Below, one piece after another: positions 15,296-25,700 of a DNA stretch of 64,000 nucleotides. The notes under the pieces are model-generated. The model ran no database searches and was not told where the DNA came from. It worked only from the letters and a program-made list of their open reading frames with translations. The position numbers were made by a program, and so were the translations under genes. How positions within the stretch are numbered: the first letter of the stretch is position 1; each line of letters begins with the position of its first letter. Source of the DNA: Candidatus Saccharimonadota bacterium (lineage in GTDB: Bacteria > Patescibacteriota > Saccharimonadia > Saccharimonadales > Saccharimonadaceae); the NCBI GenBank assembly GCA_017433245.1, contig JAFRHO010000009.1:1-64000 (forward strand). Direction: 5' to 3'.

Positions 15296-16987
15296 ATGAG
15301 TAAGTTCTTAAGCAGTACGAAGGGTCGTTTAATACTTTTTGGCGTGCTAACGATGTGTTTGTTGTGTGGTTTGTGGTTTTTTAATAATGAGAAGAAGATA
15401 GATAACGATGATTTGGATGGTGTGACGGGGTATTCTGATGAATTTATGGAGGAATATTTTGATTCTTATGCAGAGATGGCGGCTAGTGGTGAGCAAGAAA
15501 ACATATTAATAGTAATTAGTGCTAGTCGTCCAAATTATTATGGAGCAAGCAAAGTGGTAGAGGGGCCGAATCATGCTTATTATTTGATGTATGATGGTGC
15601 GGAGGAAAGAGATGATGCTTACGAACGATTCGTGGAGGATGATACCGTGAGTGTTGAAAAGAATACAAAGATGGAGTTATTAAACTACATGTCTTGGGGT
15701 ATAGAGAGGATGGGTATAGATGATGGTATTGTTGCGAGGGGGAATGGCGGTGAAAACGTAAAGGTCGCCATAATAGATACAGGATTAGATGTGGATTTGT
15801 TTCAACAATATTATCCATCAAGAGAGCTTAGTGTTTATAATGTAGATGCTGATTCGGATGAATTAACAGAAATGGAGGATACGGTTGGACATGGTACACA
15901 TATTGCTGGCACGATTGCGGAAGGGACGACGGAGCAGACGAGCATAATAGCTATTAAAGCAGATAAAGGAAAGGAACTATTTGTGGCCAGCGTAAATGCG
16001 GCAATCTATAAAGCGATCGAGATGGATGCTGATGTAATTAATATGAGTTTTGGTGGTAGTGGATATTCAACGAGTTTGAAATTGGCGCTTGATGCAGCGA
16101 ATGAAGCTGGTATTGTAACGGTAGCCGCAGCTGGAAATGATAATAGCACGGAAATTTTTTATCCGGCAGGTTATGATAATACGATATCGGTGGCAGCGTT
16201 AGATACGGATTTGGAAAGAGCAGTATGGAATGAGGAAGAGGGTTCTGGGTCAAACCATAATGAGATGGTAGATTATGCGGCACCTGGAACGTTGATTAGG
16301 AGTATTAATGGTGTTGCAAGTGGTACATCAGTAGCGGCTCCGCATGTGTCGGCTGTGGTGGCATTGCTTAAAAGTTATAATAAGGATTTGGACTTAAATG
16401 AAATGAATACATTGCTTAGGAAACATGTGGTGGATTTGGGCGAAGAGGGCAGGGATGATTATTATGGTTATGGGATGATTGATTTGAATGATGCAGAGTT
16501 TTGCGGAAATGCTTATTGTGATGAATATGGTGTGTTTGCGGTGGATGTGTCGATAGAGGATTTGACAGGAGGAGTGGCTGGAATTGCGGTACTGGATGAC
16601 GGGATTATGATAACGGCTGATAAAGCGTGTATGGTGATAATAAGTGATGATGGTGGAGAAACATATACTGCAGTGCCGGCTATGGCGGTTGTTGGTGAGG
16701 AGAACAAGTATAAATTTGAGTTTGAGGCGGTTGAAGAGGCTGAAGTAATGGTAGTATTAAAGGGTGATGGCGATTTGGATGGTGCGATAACGCCTGTAGA
16801 TTTGAATCGCTTGAATAGATCGCTAATTAGTCCGACTTTGGGAGTTAGATATAGAGCTTTAACTGATTTGGAAAGGGTGATTTTTGATTTTGATATGGAT
16901 GAGATTGTGACTCCGGCAGATTTGAATATACTCAATAGGGCGTTGATTAGTCCGACATCTAGACTTTATAAAGAGATAATGTGGTGA
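15296..16987 (+). CDS. Subtilisin-like serine protease (S8) with C-terminal dockerin
   Basis: 563 residues. An N-terminal hydrophobic anchor or signal (LILFGVLTMCLLCGLWFF) is followed by a propeptide-like region (about 50-135) and an S8 catalytic domain with Asp in AIIDTGLD, His in GHGTHIAG and Ser in SGTSVAAPHVS, all intact. After a beta domain, residues about 484-563 form a type I dockerin (KGDGDLDGAITPVDLNRLNR; FDMDEIVTPADLNILNRA). The protein is presumed exported and docked onto a cell-wall cohesin. An extended -10 (TGT-TAAAAT, 15281-15289) lies six bases before the ATG, so the transcript should be leaderless. It could mature surface proteins or attack host proteins (inference). Confidence 0.92.
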   Translation: MSKFLSSTKGRLILFGVLTMCLLCGLWFFNNEKKIDNDDLDGVTGYSDEFMEEYFDSYAEMAASGEQENILIVISASRPNYYGASKVVEGPNHAYYLMYDGAEERDDAYERFVEDDTVSVEKNTKMELLNYMSWGIERMGIDDGIVARGNGGENVKVAIIDTGLDVDLFQQYYPSRELSVYNVDADSDELTEMEDTVGHGTHIAGTIAEGTTEQTSIIAIKADKGKELFVASVNAAIYKAIEMDADVINMSFGGSGYSTSLKLALDAANEAGIVTVAAAGNDNSTEIFYPAGYDNTISVAALDTDLERAVWNEEEGSGSNHNEMVDYAAPGTLIRSINGVASGTSVAAPHVSAVVALLKSYNKDLDLNEMNTLLRKHVVDLGEEGRDDYYGYGMIDLNDAEFCGNAYCDEYGVFAVDVSIEDLTGGVAGIAVLDDGIMITADKACMVIISDDGGETYTAVPAMAVVGEENKYKFEFEAVEEAEVMVVLKGDGDLDGAITPVDLNRLNRSLISPTLGVRYRALTDLERVIFDFDMDEIVTPADLNILNRALISPTSRLYKEIMW

Positions 16988-17075
16988 AATATGGTTGTGC
17001 AAAACTTATAAAAAAGCATAAATAAAATCTAGAAGTTTGATAATTTTTATGGTAATATTATATGAAAGGAGTCAC

Positions 17076-20000
17076 ATGTCATTATTAAACCATTTTAGGA
17101 AGAATAAAAAAACAATAGGTGTTATTACGGTTTTAATCGTTACTAGCGCGGTATTATTAGGTGTTTTGCCTAGTGTGTTTGCGAGTGTAAATTATTATAT
17201 GCCGGATGTGGTAGTTGAATTGGATGGGACTAATGATGGCACTGTGACGATTGGTCTTAACACTCCAGAGGCGGATGATATGGCTTTTGTTCAGGGTACT
17301 TTTGATACTATGATAGGTTACGACATGGAACATCTCCATTTTACATTGACAGAAATGACTACTGGTGGAGAATTGTCGACCGCAAATATAAAGAATAATA
17401 CCATTGCAGATGGTTTAATAAGGTGGTCAGATTGGGAAAGTGATCCTCCGGTTCATGTATCGGAGCGGGGCCGACTATTAAGTGCGACGTATACAGTAGA
17501 TAAAGATACTCCGGCTGGAAACCACTCGATTTGTTTGAGAGACATATGGATAGCATCGGAGATTAGTGATTGGGATACTATTAATATAGATAGAGTATGT
17601 GCGCAGGTGACGGTGACGAGAAACGATGCTCCGGCGGAAAAACCGGCTCAGGTGGTGACTTTCCGTGACAGTAGCGGTAATCCGATTACCGGGTTGACGC
17701 AGTGGTATGGTGATACTGATATTGAGATAACAAAAGAGGTGACGACTGGTGATGGGGCGATTACCGACTATCACCCTGATGATGATGGAACTGGCAGGGT
17801 TGCGCATACGGATCCTAGCTCTGATATGGTGGGCTTTGGTGAACCTGGTAGTGTAGAGATTTGTGCTTGGGTAGCTGAAACGGAAACTTTTGCAGCAACG
17901 AAGGCTTGCTACACAGTCGAAGTGACGAAGAGACCAATTAGCATTACCGGTGCCACGATTACAGACAAGACATTTGATGGAACAACTGACGCTGAGGTGA
18001 CAGCGGTGACATTTTCTGATCTTGGAAACGGTACTCCTCCGACTTACACGGCGGAAGGTACATTTGGAACTGCGAATGCAGGTGCTGATAAAGCAATTCG
18101 TGTAGATGTAACTCTGACCGATGAGGCGGTGGACCGTTATACGCTTAGCCCGTCATACTATAATACGACTAAGACGATTGAACCGTTTGGTTTGGTACGT
18201 GAAAACGTTGAGTTGGTGAACGGCGATACTTATACGTATGATCCGGATGGGGTAGAGCCGGAGGTGAGAGTGGCGGTAGACCTTTATGGTGGGAGGTCGA
18301 CACTAGTAGAGAATCAGGATTATGAAGTGTCTTATAGTGATAATATGGGTGTTGGTACTGGTCATGTGACGGTAACTGGTATTGGTAATTTTGTAACTAA
18401 TGTACCAGTGGTGCTAGACTTTACGATTGACCCACAGGGGATTAGGAATGATGATGTGATAGTGCCAAGTTCAATTGTGGAAGGACGTATTTTGAACGTT
18501 GACGATGTTACTGTGAATGTAAATGGTCGCACTTTGACAAGGTGCGCTACCGACGGAGAGACGAATTGTGATTATGTACTTACAATTTCTGGGGATAATG
18601 ATGGTGAAGTAGGACATACTGTACATGTGGCAGTAAATGGTCGCAACAATTATGATGGTGCTGGTGTGGCAGACGTAGATATTGTAGCGAAGCTTGAACA
18701 GACTGTGACGATTGCAGATGTGACCAATACAACAGTGAATAAGAGTTATGGTGATGAGAGCTTTAGTTATATTGCGACTTCTACTGGTAATGGTGATATT
18801 ACATATAGATCGACTGCGGAAGCAGTAGTAACGGTAGATATGAATACTGGTGAGGTTTCGATTGTCGGAGTAGGTGATGCGGATATCATTGCGACGGCGG
18901 CGGAAACTGATACTTATGCGGAAGGTTCGGCGAAGTATACAGTACATGTGGATAAGAAGGTGATTACGGTTACTAATGCGACGGTGGCGGATAAGACCTT
19001 TGACAATACTCCAGTTGCGACAGTAAGTGACGTGACTTTAAGTGAAGGCTCACTTGTTTATGATACGGACTATACCGCAACTGCATTATTTAATGACGTA
19101 GATGTTGCCATACGCAGTGTCGAGGTTATGGTAGCCTTGACTGATGATAATTTTGCGAATTACTGCTTCATGCATGAATCTAGTTGTGTTAAGAATACTT
19201 CTTATTCTGCAACTGCTGCTATCACGCCATTTACGCTTGGTGCTGATAATGCGACGGCGGATTTGACTGCGAATTCGTTCGTGTACAATGGTTCGGAAAA
19301 AACTCCTGGAGTAACCGTGAAGGCGGATCTTGATGGGGATGGAATTAAAGAAACGACGCTTGCAAGCGAAACCGATTACGATATGAGCTACGAAAACAAT
19401 GTTAATAGAGGAACGGGAAGCGCAACGGTGTCGGGGAAAGGAAACTATGCTGGTAGTTTGACTGGACTCGCTTTCGAGATTATACCGGCTCCGGTCGAGA
19501 ATGTAGTAGTGACTGCTCCTTCACAAGATTATACCGGCGAAGCTTTGGAACCGGTACCGACGGTAACTGGTGAGGTTGCTGGTTTAAGCATGACGTTTAA
19601 TGCTGGCGATTATTATGTAATTTCTCATGCTGAATTTAAGAATGCGGGCAGTTATACATTCAGCGTAAAATCAGTAGACGGTGGTAATTATTACTTTGAT
19701 AGTACGGATGGTAGCTTTACGATTAATAAGGTTGCATCTGGTGATCCTGCAGAAATGACGGCTGGGCTAAAAATTGCAGCTGGTTGTACCTTGGCTGAAC
19801 TAGGTGAGAGAACAGTTGGATTTGCCTGGACGAATCCTGATACGGTAGTGGGTGCTGGGAATCAGACTTTCCCTGCGACGTATCTCCAAAATGATGACTC
19901 GACAAATTACACTCCGATTACAGTCGATGTGCCTGTATACGGGTTGAAGAGACTGTCGGTTGTGACGGCAATAATGGGAGAAGGTGGCGAAGTGACTAAC

Positions 20001-20606
20001 CCTGGGGATTTGGCGGTCGAAGAAGACGAGCTAACTTGGACGATTAGTCCGGATGAGGGATATGAACTAGAGAGCTTCGTGATAAATTCTGAAGACAAGA
20101 CTAGTGAGGTTTCTGGCGGGCGCTTCACGATGATTGCTGGGACGGATAATGTTACGGCGATTGTGAGATTTAGGAAGGTGTATGAAGTAATTAATGGGGC
20201 CGGACAAACACATATTCGTGGCGTAGACGGTGCGGCAGAGTTTGAGATTGATGCGGAGTATGAACTATTTGAAGACGATGGTAAGGTTTATGTTGATGGT
20301 GAATTGTTGGACCCTGAGAATTATGATTCTAGGAGTGGTAGCACTATAATTACTTTGTCGGAAGATTATTTGAATTCATTGACATTGGGCGAGCATGCTT
20401 TGGCTGTTGTGTTTGCGGATGATGGAATTGCAAGAACGACATTTATCATTGCCGATCCGGAAGCTGAGGATGATAGTCCGGCAGCTGCAGACACTGGTGT
20501 GTTTACTGGTGCAACTGGTGGCGCAATTGCGACTGGTGCATCGGTAATGGTGATGGGGGCTTTGCTAGGCGCGACGTTTCTTGCGAAGAAAAATCGAAAA
20601 GAATAG
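17076..20606 (+). CDS. Wall-anchored repeat protein with N-terminal cohesin-like domain (putative scaffoldin)
   Basis: 1176 residues from the ATG after AAAGGAG. A signal or membrane segment (about 12-33) precedes a beta domain (about 37-190) resembling cohesins: VVVELDGTNDGTVTIGL, then FDTMIGYDMEHLHFTL, then GRLLSATYTVDKDTPAGNHS, the last matching the cohesin pattern of dG.la.itF.v..dApaG. Next come YDG/MBG-type tandem repeats (ITGATITDKTFDGTT; ITVTNATVADKTFDNTP; DYTGEALEPVPTVTG) forming a stalk. The end carries AADTG (1137-1141), a hydrophobic span and KKNRKE, a sortase-type sorting signal. Encoded directly after two dockerin proteins, it is the likely cell-surface receptor for them. The cohesin call is by eye and needs structure prediction. 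Confidence 0.75.
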   Translation: MSLLNHFRKNKKTIGVITVLIVTSAVLLGVLPSVFASVNYYMPDVVVELDGTNDGTVTIGLNTPEADDMAFVQGTFDTMIGYDMEHLHFTLTEMTTGGELSTANIKNNTIADGLIRWSDWESDPPVHVSERGRLLSATYTVDKDTPAGNHSICLRDIWIASEISDWDTINIDRVCAQVTVTRNDAPAEKPAQVVTFRDSSGNPITGLTQWYGDTDIEITKEVTTGDGAITDYHPDDDGTGRVAHTDPSSDMVGFGEPGSVEICAWVAETETFAATKACYTVEVTKRPISITGATITDKTFDGTTDAEVTAVTFSDLGNGTPPTYTAEGTFGTANAGADKAIRVDVTLTDEAVDRYTLSPSYYNTTKTIEPFGLVRENVELVNGDTYTYDPDGVEPEVRVAVDLYGGRSTLVENQDYEVSYSDNMGVGTGHVTVTGIGNFVTNVPVVLDFTIDPQGIRNDDVIVPSSIVEGRILNVDDVTVNVNGRTLTRCATDGETNCDYVLTISGDNDGEVGHTVHVAVNGRNNYDGAGVADVDIVAKLEQTVTIADVTNTTVNKSYGDESFSYIATSTGNGDITYRSTAEAVVTVDMNTGEVSIVGVGDADIIATAAETDTYAEGSAKYTVHVDKKVITVTNATVADKTFDNTPVATVSDVTLSEGSLVYDTDYTATALFNDVDVAIRSVEVMVALTDDNFANYCFMHESSCVKNTSYSATAAITPFTLGADNATADLTANSFVYNGSEKTPGVTVKADLDGDGIKETTLASETDYDMSYENNVNRGTGSATVSGKGNYAGSLTGLAFEIIPAPVENVVVTAPSQDYTGEALEPVPTVTGEVAGLSMTFNAGDYYVISHAEFKNAGSYTFSVKSVDGGNYYFDSTDGSFTINKVASGDPAEMTAGLKIAAGCTLAELGERTVGFAWTNPDTVVGAGNQTFPATYLQNDDSTNYTPITVDVPVYGLKRLSVVTAIMGEGGEVTNPGDLAVEEDELTWTISPDEGYELESFVINSEDKTSEVSGGRFTMIAGTDNVTAIVRFRKVYEVINGAGQTHIRGVDGAAEFEIDAEYELFEDDGKVYVDGELLDPENYDSRSGSTIITLSEDYLNSLTLGEHALAVVFADDGIARTTFIIADPEAEDDSPAAADTGVFTGATGGAIATGASVMVMGALLGATFLAKKNRKE

Positions 20607-20619
20607 TCAGGGATTATAA

Positions 20620-20647
20620 ACAACGCTTGGGGGGAGCGTTGTTTTTT
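20620..20647 (+). terminator. Terminator after the cohesin-like gene
   Basis: Stem ACAACGCT/AGCGTTGT (20620-20627 with 20635-20642) and a run of T. Confidence 0.88.
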
Positions 20648-20650
20648 GTA

Positions 20651-20659
20651 TGTTATAAT
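20651..20659 (+). promoter_or_regulatory. Promoter of the gpx-trxA-trxB operon
   Basis: Extended -10: TGT then TATAAT (20654-20659), with AGGAGGAGAC just before the ATG at 20682. Confidence 0.6.
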
Positions 20660-20681
20660 GGTAGGAAATATAGGAGGAGAC

Positions 20682-21227
20682 ATGGCGAGTATATATGATT
20701 ATAAAGTGAAGAAACGTGATGGTAAGGGGCTAGATTTGTCAGATTTGAAAGGCAAAGTGGTTTTGATTGTAAATACGGCGACGGGATGTGGGTTTACGCC
20801 GCAGTATGAAGGATTAGAGAAGCTGTATAAAGAATATCATGATAAGGGGCTCGAGGTTTTGGATTTTCCGTGTAATCAGTTTGGCCATCAGGCGCCAGGG
20901 AGCGATGACGAGATACATGAATTTTGCACGGCAAAGTATAAAACGACGTTCGATCAACTAGCAAAGATTGAGGTGAATGGCAATGGGGCGGAGCCACTAT
21001 ATGTGTATTTGAAGGAGCAGATTGAAGATGATCCAGAACCTAAGGGAATGAAGAATAAATTAGCAATGAAGGCAATTGTAGCGATGCCGGGTGTGTCGAA
21101 AGAAAAAGGGTTTATTAAGTGGAATTTCACGAAGTTCTTAGTGAACCGTGAAGGTAAAGTAGTGGGACGTTTTGGGCCGACAGATAAACCAGAAGAAATG
21201 AAAGCTAAGATAAAGGAGTTAATATAA
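20682..21227 (+). CDS. Glutathione peroxidase-family thiol peroxidase
   Basis: 181 residues from the ATG following AGGAGGAGAC. GPx fold with the peroxidatic Cys in NTATGCGFTPQY (Cys in place of selenocysteine) and the FPCNQFGHQAPGS motif. Bacterial Cys-GPx enzymes usually draw electrons from thioredoxin, which fits the next two genes. It reduces peroxides in the cytosol. The stop codon overlaps the trxA start (TAATG), so translation is coupled. In an organism exposed to host-derived oxidants this three-gene unit is a self-contained peroxide defence line. Confidence 0.92.
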   Translation: MASIYDYKVKKRDGKGLDLSDLKGKVVLIVNTATGCGFTPQYEGLEKLYKEYHDKGLEVLDFPCNQFGHQAPGSDDEIHEFCTAKYKTTFDQLAKIEVNGNGAEPLYVYLKEQIEDDPEPKGMKNKLAMKAIVAMPGVSKEKGFIKWNFTKFLVNREGKVVGRFGPTDKPEEMKAKIKELI

Positions 21228-21475
21228 TGGAGATTTTAGATTTTTACGCGGATTGGTGTGGACCATGCCAGATGATGAAGCCAACGATGGAAGAATTCGA
21301 GAAAGCACATCCGGAGATTCAGGTGACGGCGGTAAATATTGACGAGCAAGAAGAGTTGGCGGAGAAATATGAAGTATCGTCGATTCCGTGCATCGTAGTA
21401 CTGAAAGACGGAGAAGAAGTAAGGCGCGCAGTGGGGGTGCAATCATTAAAGAAATTAGAGAAGTTGGTGGCGTAA
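21227..21475 (+). CDS. trxA: Thioredoxin
   Basis: 82 residues, slightly shorter than the usual 105 because the first beta strand and helix are absent. The active site WCGPC is at residues 10-14 and the conserved cis-Pro segment SSIPCIVV follows near 52. It reduces protein disulfides and probably recycles the upstream peroxidase. It overlaps the peroxidase stop by one base and is followed one base later by trxB, so the three genes are cotranscribed. Confidence 0.92.
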   Translation: MEILDFYADWCGPCQMMKPTMEEFEKAHPEIQVTAVNIDEQEELAEKYEVSSIPCIVVLKDGEEVRRAVGVQSLKKLEKLVA

Positions 21476-21476
21476 G

Positions 21477-22406
21477 ATGAAATATGATGTGATTATAGTG
21501 GGGGCAGGGATTGCGGGGCTCACGGCAGCAATATATGTAAGACGAGCTGAGAAATCGGTGCTGGTGCTAGAGGGAAAGGTGCCAGGTGGGCAGATCATTA
21601 ATACGTTGACGATTGAAAACTGGCCGGGCGATATGGGGGTGTCGGGCGCAGAATTGATGCAAAAGATTCAGAAGCAAGCGACGGAATTGGGCGCAGAAAT
21701 CGAGATGGAAGAGGTAATGGAGATTACGAAGTTGAATGAAGGCTTCAAGGTTATAACAGAGGATGGTGAATATACTGCTGGTGCAGTGATACTAGCGGTG
21801 GGGGCAGAGGATAAAAAACTGGATTTGGCGCGAGAGGACGAATTAGTGGGGCGAGGCGTGTCGTATTGTGCGACTTGTGATGGTGCTTTTTATAAAGACA
21901 AAAACGTAGCGGTAATTGGTGGTGGGAATACGGCACTTTATGATGCGTTGTATTTGGCGGATATTGCAGCAAAGGTGTATGTGGTGCATCGACGCGGTGA
22001 ATTTCGTGGTGATGCTAGATTGGTTGAGAAATTGCAGCATAAAAATAATGTTGAATTCGTGCTAGGTTATGTGCCGGAAGAGCTGGTGGGTGATAAGAAT
22101 GTGTCTGGAGTGAAGTTGAAAGCTAGTGGAATGGTGGATGAAGCTGAAGATGAACGTGTGCTAGATATAGACGGTGTGTTCGTGGCGGTGGGGAAGAAAC
22201 CACAGACGGAGAGATTTATGGGATTGGTTGAACTGGACGATAATGGCTATGTGATAGCTTCGGAAAACTGTGAGACTTCGTGCTATGGTATATATGCGGC
22301 GGGGGATTGCAGGACGAAAACAGTACGGCAATTGGTGACGGCGGCAGGGGATGGAGCGGTAGCGACTGCCGGTGCGCTTGACTTCCTGGCTAACAAGAAG
22401 AAATAG
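21477..22406 (+). CDS. trxB: Thioredoxin reductase
   Basis: 309 residues. FAD-dependent flavoprotein passing NADPH electrons to thioredoxin. FAD motif GAGIAGL at the N-terminus, the redox pair CATC in GVSYCATCDGAFYK (about 129-142), NADPH motif GGGNTALYDALYL, and the C-terminal FAD-binding GIYAAGDCR. Length and motif order match the low-molecular-weight bacterial enzyme. It is the last gene of the gpx-trxA-trxB operon. Confidence 0.95.
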   Translation: MKYDVIIVGAGIAGLTAAIYVRRAEKSVLVLEGKVPGGQIINTLTIENWPGDMGVSGAELMQKIQKQATELGAEIEMEEVMEITKLNEGFKVITEDGEYTAGAVILAVGAEDKKLDLAREDELVGRGVSYCATCDGAFYKDKNVAVIGGGNTALYDALYLADIAAKVYVVHRRGEFRGDARLVEKLQHKNNVEFVLGYVPEELVGDKNVSGVKLKASGMVDEAEDERVLDIDGVFVAVGKKPQTERFMGLVELDDNGYVIASENCETSCYGIYAAGDCRTKTVRQLVTAAGDGAVATAGALDFLANKKK

Positions 22407-22427
22407 AGAAATATCGGTGCGGTTTTA

Positions 22428-22436
22428 TGGTATAAT
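22428..22436 (+). promoter_or_regulatory. tRNA-Leu promoter (extended -10)
   Basis: TGG followed by TATAAT (22431-22436), eight bases before the mature tRNA 5' end. Confidence 0.55.
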
Positions 22437-22444
22437 ATAGGTGT

Positions 22445-22529
22445 GGCCGAGTGGCGGAATTGGTATACGCGTTCGACTTAAAATCGAATGGGGAAACCCG
22501 TACGGGTTCAAGTCCCGTCTCGGCTACCA
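22445..22529 (+). tRNA. tRNA-Leu (UAA)
   Basis: Acceptor GGCCGAG pairs with CTCGGCT, followed by discriminator A and an encoded CCA. The anticodon loop CTTAAAA gives anticodon TAA. A long variable arm is present, as expected for a class II tRNA. Confidence 0.95.
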
Positions 22530-22544
22530 CTATTTAATTTAAAA

Positions 22545-22566
22545 GGCGCCATTTTGGCGTTTTTTT
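22545..22566 (+). terminator. Terminator after tRNA-Leu
   Basis: CGCCA-TTT-TGGCG stem followed by seven T. The 180 bases beyond it to the next gene hold no recognisable gene; a TGC-TAAAAT extended -10 lies near 22707-22716. Confidence 0.8.
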
Positions 22567-22749
22567 GTATTAAGTTTATTGGTAATAGCGTCGCATGCGA
22601 AGAAAGAGCTAACACGGTGTCTTTGATTTCTAGTGAAAACTTAGCGAGAATGATGATTAAACCATATACTTTTTACATTACAAGACTATTAGTGTGATAT
22701 TGTTTGTGCTAAAATTAAAGCATAAATAGTGTGGAGTAAACAATAAAGC

Positions 22750-25700
22750 ATGACGAGACGTGTGTTTTCAAGGTTATGTTTGGTCGCGATGATGTTTTTG
22801 ACATTGTTTATGTCTCATTGTTTAACGAATGGTCATGCTGTTGCGGTTGGTAATAGGAACAGTGAAGAAGTGTCTTGTACGCTTTCTTATAGCTCCATGG
22901 ATAATCATAGTGTAACTGTTATGAATGGCAATTATGTATCAGATATCGGTACGACTGATTTTGGTGCAACTTGTAGTGATGAAGCTGGGTTTGTGATATA
23001 TACGGCAGGTTTTTCAAAAAATTTGTTTGGCAACAATAAGTTGGTGGGATATTTTGAAGATGGCTATGATGCTGAATTCGATATTGAAAGTGGCACGGCG
23101 GTTAGCGGCGATACATCTAATTGGGCAATGAAGGTAGGGACGCTTCCGGGTGACTATACTCCGACTATCGAGAATGGTTTTGGCTCTTATAGGGCAATAC
23201 CAACTGATTATACTAGAATGGTTTCATTTAATGGCAGCACTAATGAATCTCCATCTATGGTTAGGATTAATTATGCGGTTTATGTTTCTAAAACCCAACG
23301 GATTGGAACATATGCTGGCAAAGTAAGATATACCTTAGTCCACCCACAAAATGCAGAAGCACCGCTCCACCCAGAAGTCTGTCCAGGCGAAGGTGACATT
23401 TGTTACATACCAAATGCCAAAAACGTAGTTGGCAAAATAGCTCCACAAGGTGCATCTATTGGCGAAAATACACTACGCACTAGCAACTTCAAAAGAGCGG
23501 GCTACGGATTTGCGGGCTGGAATACCGAGTATGACTATTCCGGCACAACTTATGGCCCAAACGAAACCATTACTATTTCTGACTATTTGGATGAAGGTGG
23601 GCTTCCGCTATACGCCGTATGGGTCAAATCTAGCGGTAGCCTCCAGAGCTGGAACGGTTGCTACGAATTATCGGTAGGCGACGTAATCGCACTAACCGAC
23701 CAACGCGACAACCAGACTTATGCAATTTCAAAACTCGCAGATGGCAAGTGCTGGATGATTGAAAACCTAAGACTTAGCGACGATGCCAATAATGAAGCGA
23801 TGTCGCAGGACTACGGTGGGAAATTTGTTGGTCTACCAGAATCGCAGTATAGTGAAGAATTCCGAGATGACGTGACTCCGTATAATAGTTTATACTATTA
23901 CGACATCGATGAGCCAGATGACTATCATGGTGAGGCTACGATTAACATCGGGTCGGATGATTATCCGAGTACTAGGCTTCCGCGTTACAATAATAATAAT
24001 ACTACTTGGCAAGCAGATGTCGCCGAAGAACCAACCAACTTTTATTTTGGCTACGGTCATTATTACAACTGGCCAGCTGCGATAGCTAACACTAGCTTTT
24101 TCAAAAACAATAATACTCACACTACTACATCAATTTGTCCAATCGGTTGGAGGTTGCCAATGGGTGGTGACAAAGGAACCGAAGAAACTAACGAATACTG
24201 GGAGTTAATAGTAAAAGGTCTAAACAACAATGTGTCACCCCTAAATTATGAAACTCAAGACAACCCTCACTATTCCGGTAGTGCAGAAGCAAAGGCAGTA
24301 AGCAATCTAATAAGAGCTTACCCTAATAACTTTATAAACTCTGGCAAGTTTGAAGACGCTGATTATGTCGATCCTGGTGATGGCGGAATGTATTGGTCAT
24401 CAACATCCGGGCCAACTGAAGTGGCTTATGGATTATCTTTTAATGAGATGTCAGTCTATCCTGGTACAAAAACAGAACTGAAGTATAACGGTGGTACAAT
24501 TCGTTGCATCACAACACCAGAAGAATATCATGACGTAACAGTACATTTTGATAGCGGCGTTAGCAGTATTGTTTTCCATAGCGATATATTTGGCGAACAA
24601 GAAGCGGCAAATGGAGCGACCGTAAGCCTTGCTAAAAACGCACAGTATACAATTTGGGCGACATATAGTGCCGATAATCGTGGTGCAAATACCTGGACAA
24701 CTACATCAAGCGGCGTTCTAGGCTCTACGACGAGCGCCGTCACTACTTATACGATTAGCGGTGATGCGGAGTTGTCACTAACCAGTAAAGAAGTTTGCCC
24801 GGCAGATAAAATTTGTTACCAGCGCAACGATACAGCTACTGGTACACTTAATGGTGTAATGGGGCAACAAAGTATCGGCGGCACAGAAGCAGTTTTGCTG
24901 GCCTCAAATTATAGCAATACTGAGTATGGTTTTGCTGGCTGGAATACAGCGCTAGACGGTAGTGGTATCTATTATGGGCCAAACGAGACTATCCATTATG
25001 AAAGCGGTGCTTATAGCCGTCCATACAATGGCTTAACTCTTTATGCTATGTGGGTGCCATCGGTTGGTTATTTGCAAAACTGGTATTGCCCAAGTGAAGA
25101 TAAAATGCCGATTGGCACAGTAACTGCATTAACTGATTATCGCGATAATCAGGTTTACGCTGTAGCAAAATTGGCTGATGGTAAATGCTGGATGATTGAG
25201 AATATGCGATTAGAGAGCGAAAACACTGTGGGTAACAGTATCAATAATTCGAACATAACAAATCAGAGTTTGGCCCAGGGTTATGCTTCTTCTTCAGAAT
25301 ATGGCAACTTTATTGGCCTTGCAGACGCAGAGCAATCTAATTTTAATACTAATGGCAATTCAAATAGCATATATGGTACCGATATTGGCAGCATAATTGA
25401 TATTGGGCATATTGACGCCAGTGCATATCGTGTGCCGCGCTACAACAATACAAATACTCTAGCGCGCGCTTCGGAACCAACAGACAATACAGAAAACATT
25501 TATTCGTATGGGAATTATTACACATGGCATGCTGCTATTGCGGATACTGCGTACTATGGTGTTGATAACAAGAATTTAGATGAAACATCTATTTGTCCGG
25601 CTGGTTGGGAATTGCCAACTGGTGGTTCGGCTTATGTTGCCGGTAGCACGAATGGGGTCAATGTGACCGGAGACGAATCTACTTACCGCGATTATTATAA

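Noticed and set aside
14985-16980. Dockerin coding segments of two genes as a DGR-like repeat pair
   Set aside because: Differences include all bases and third codon positions; they are ordinary paralogous domains.
22569-22700. Possible gene between tRNA-Leu and the 1660-residue protein
   Set aside because: The short open frame has no ribosome binding site or recognisable similarity and starts inside the tRNA.
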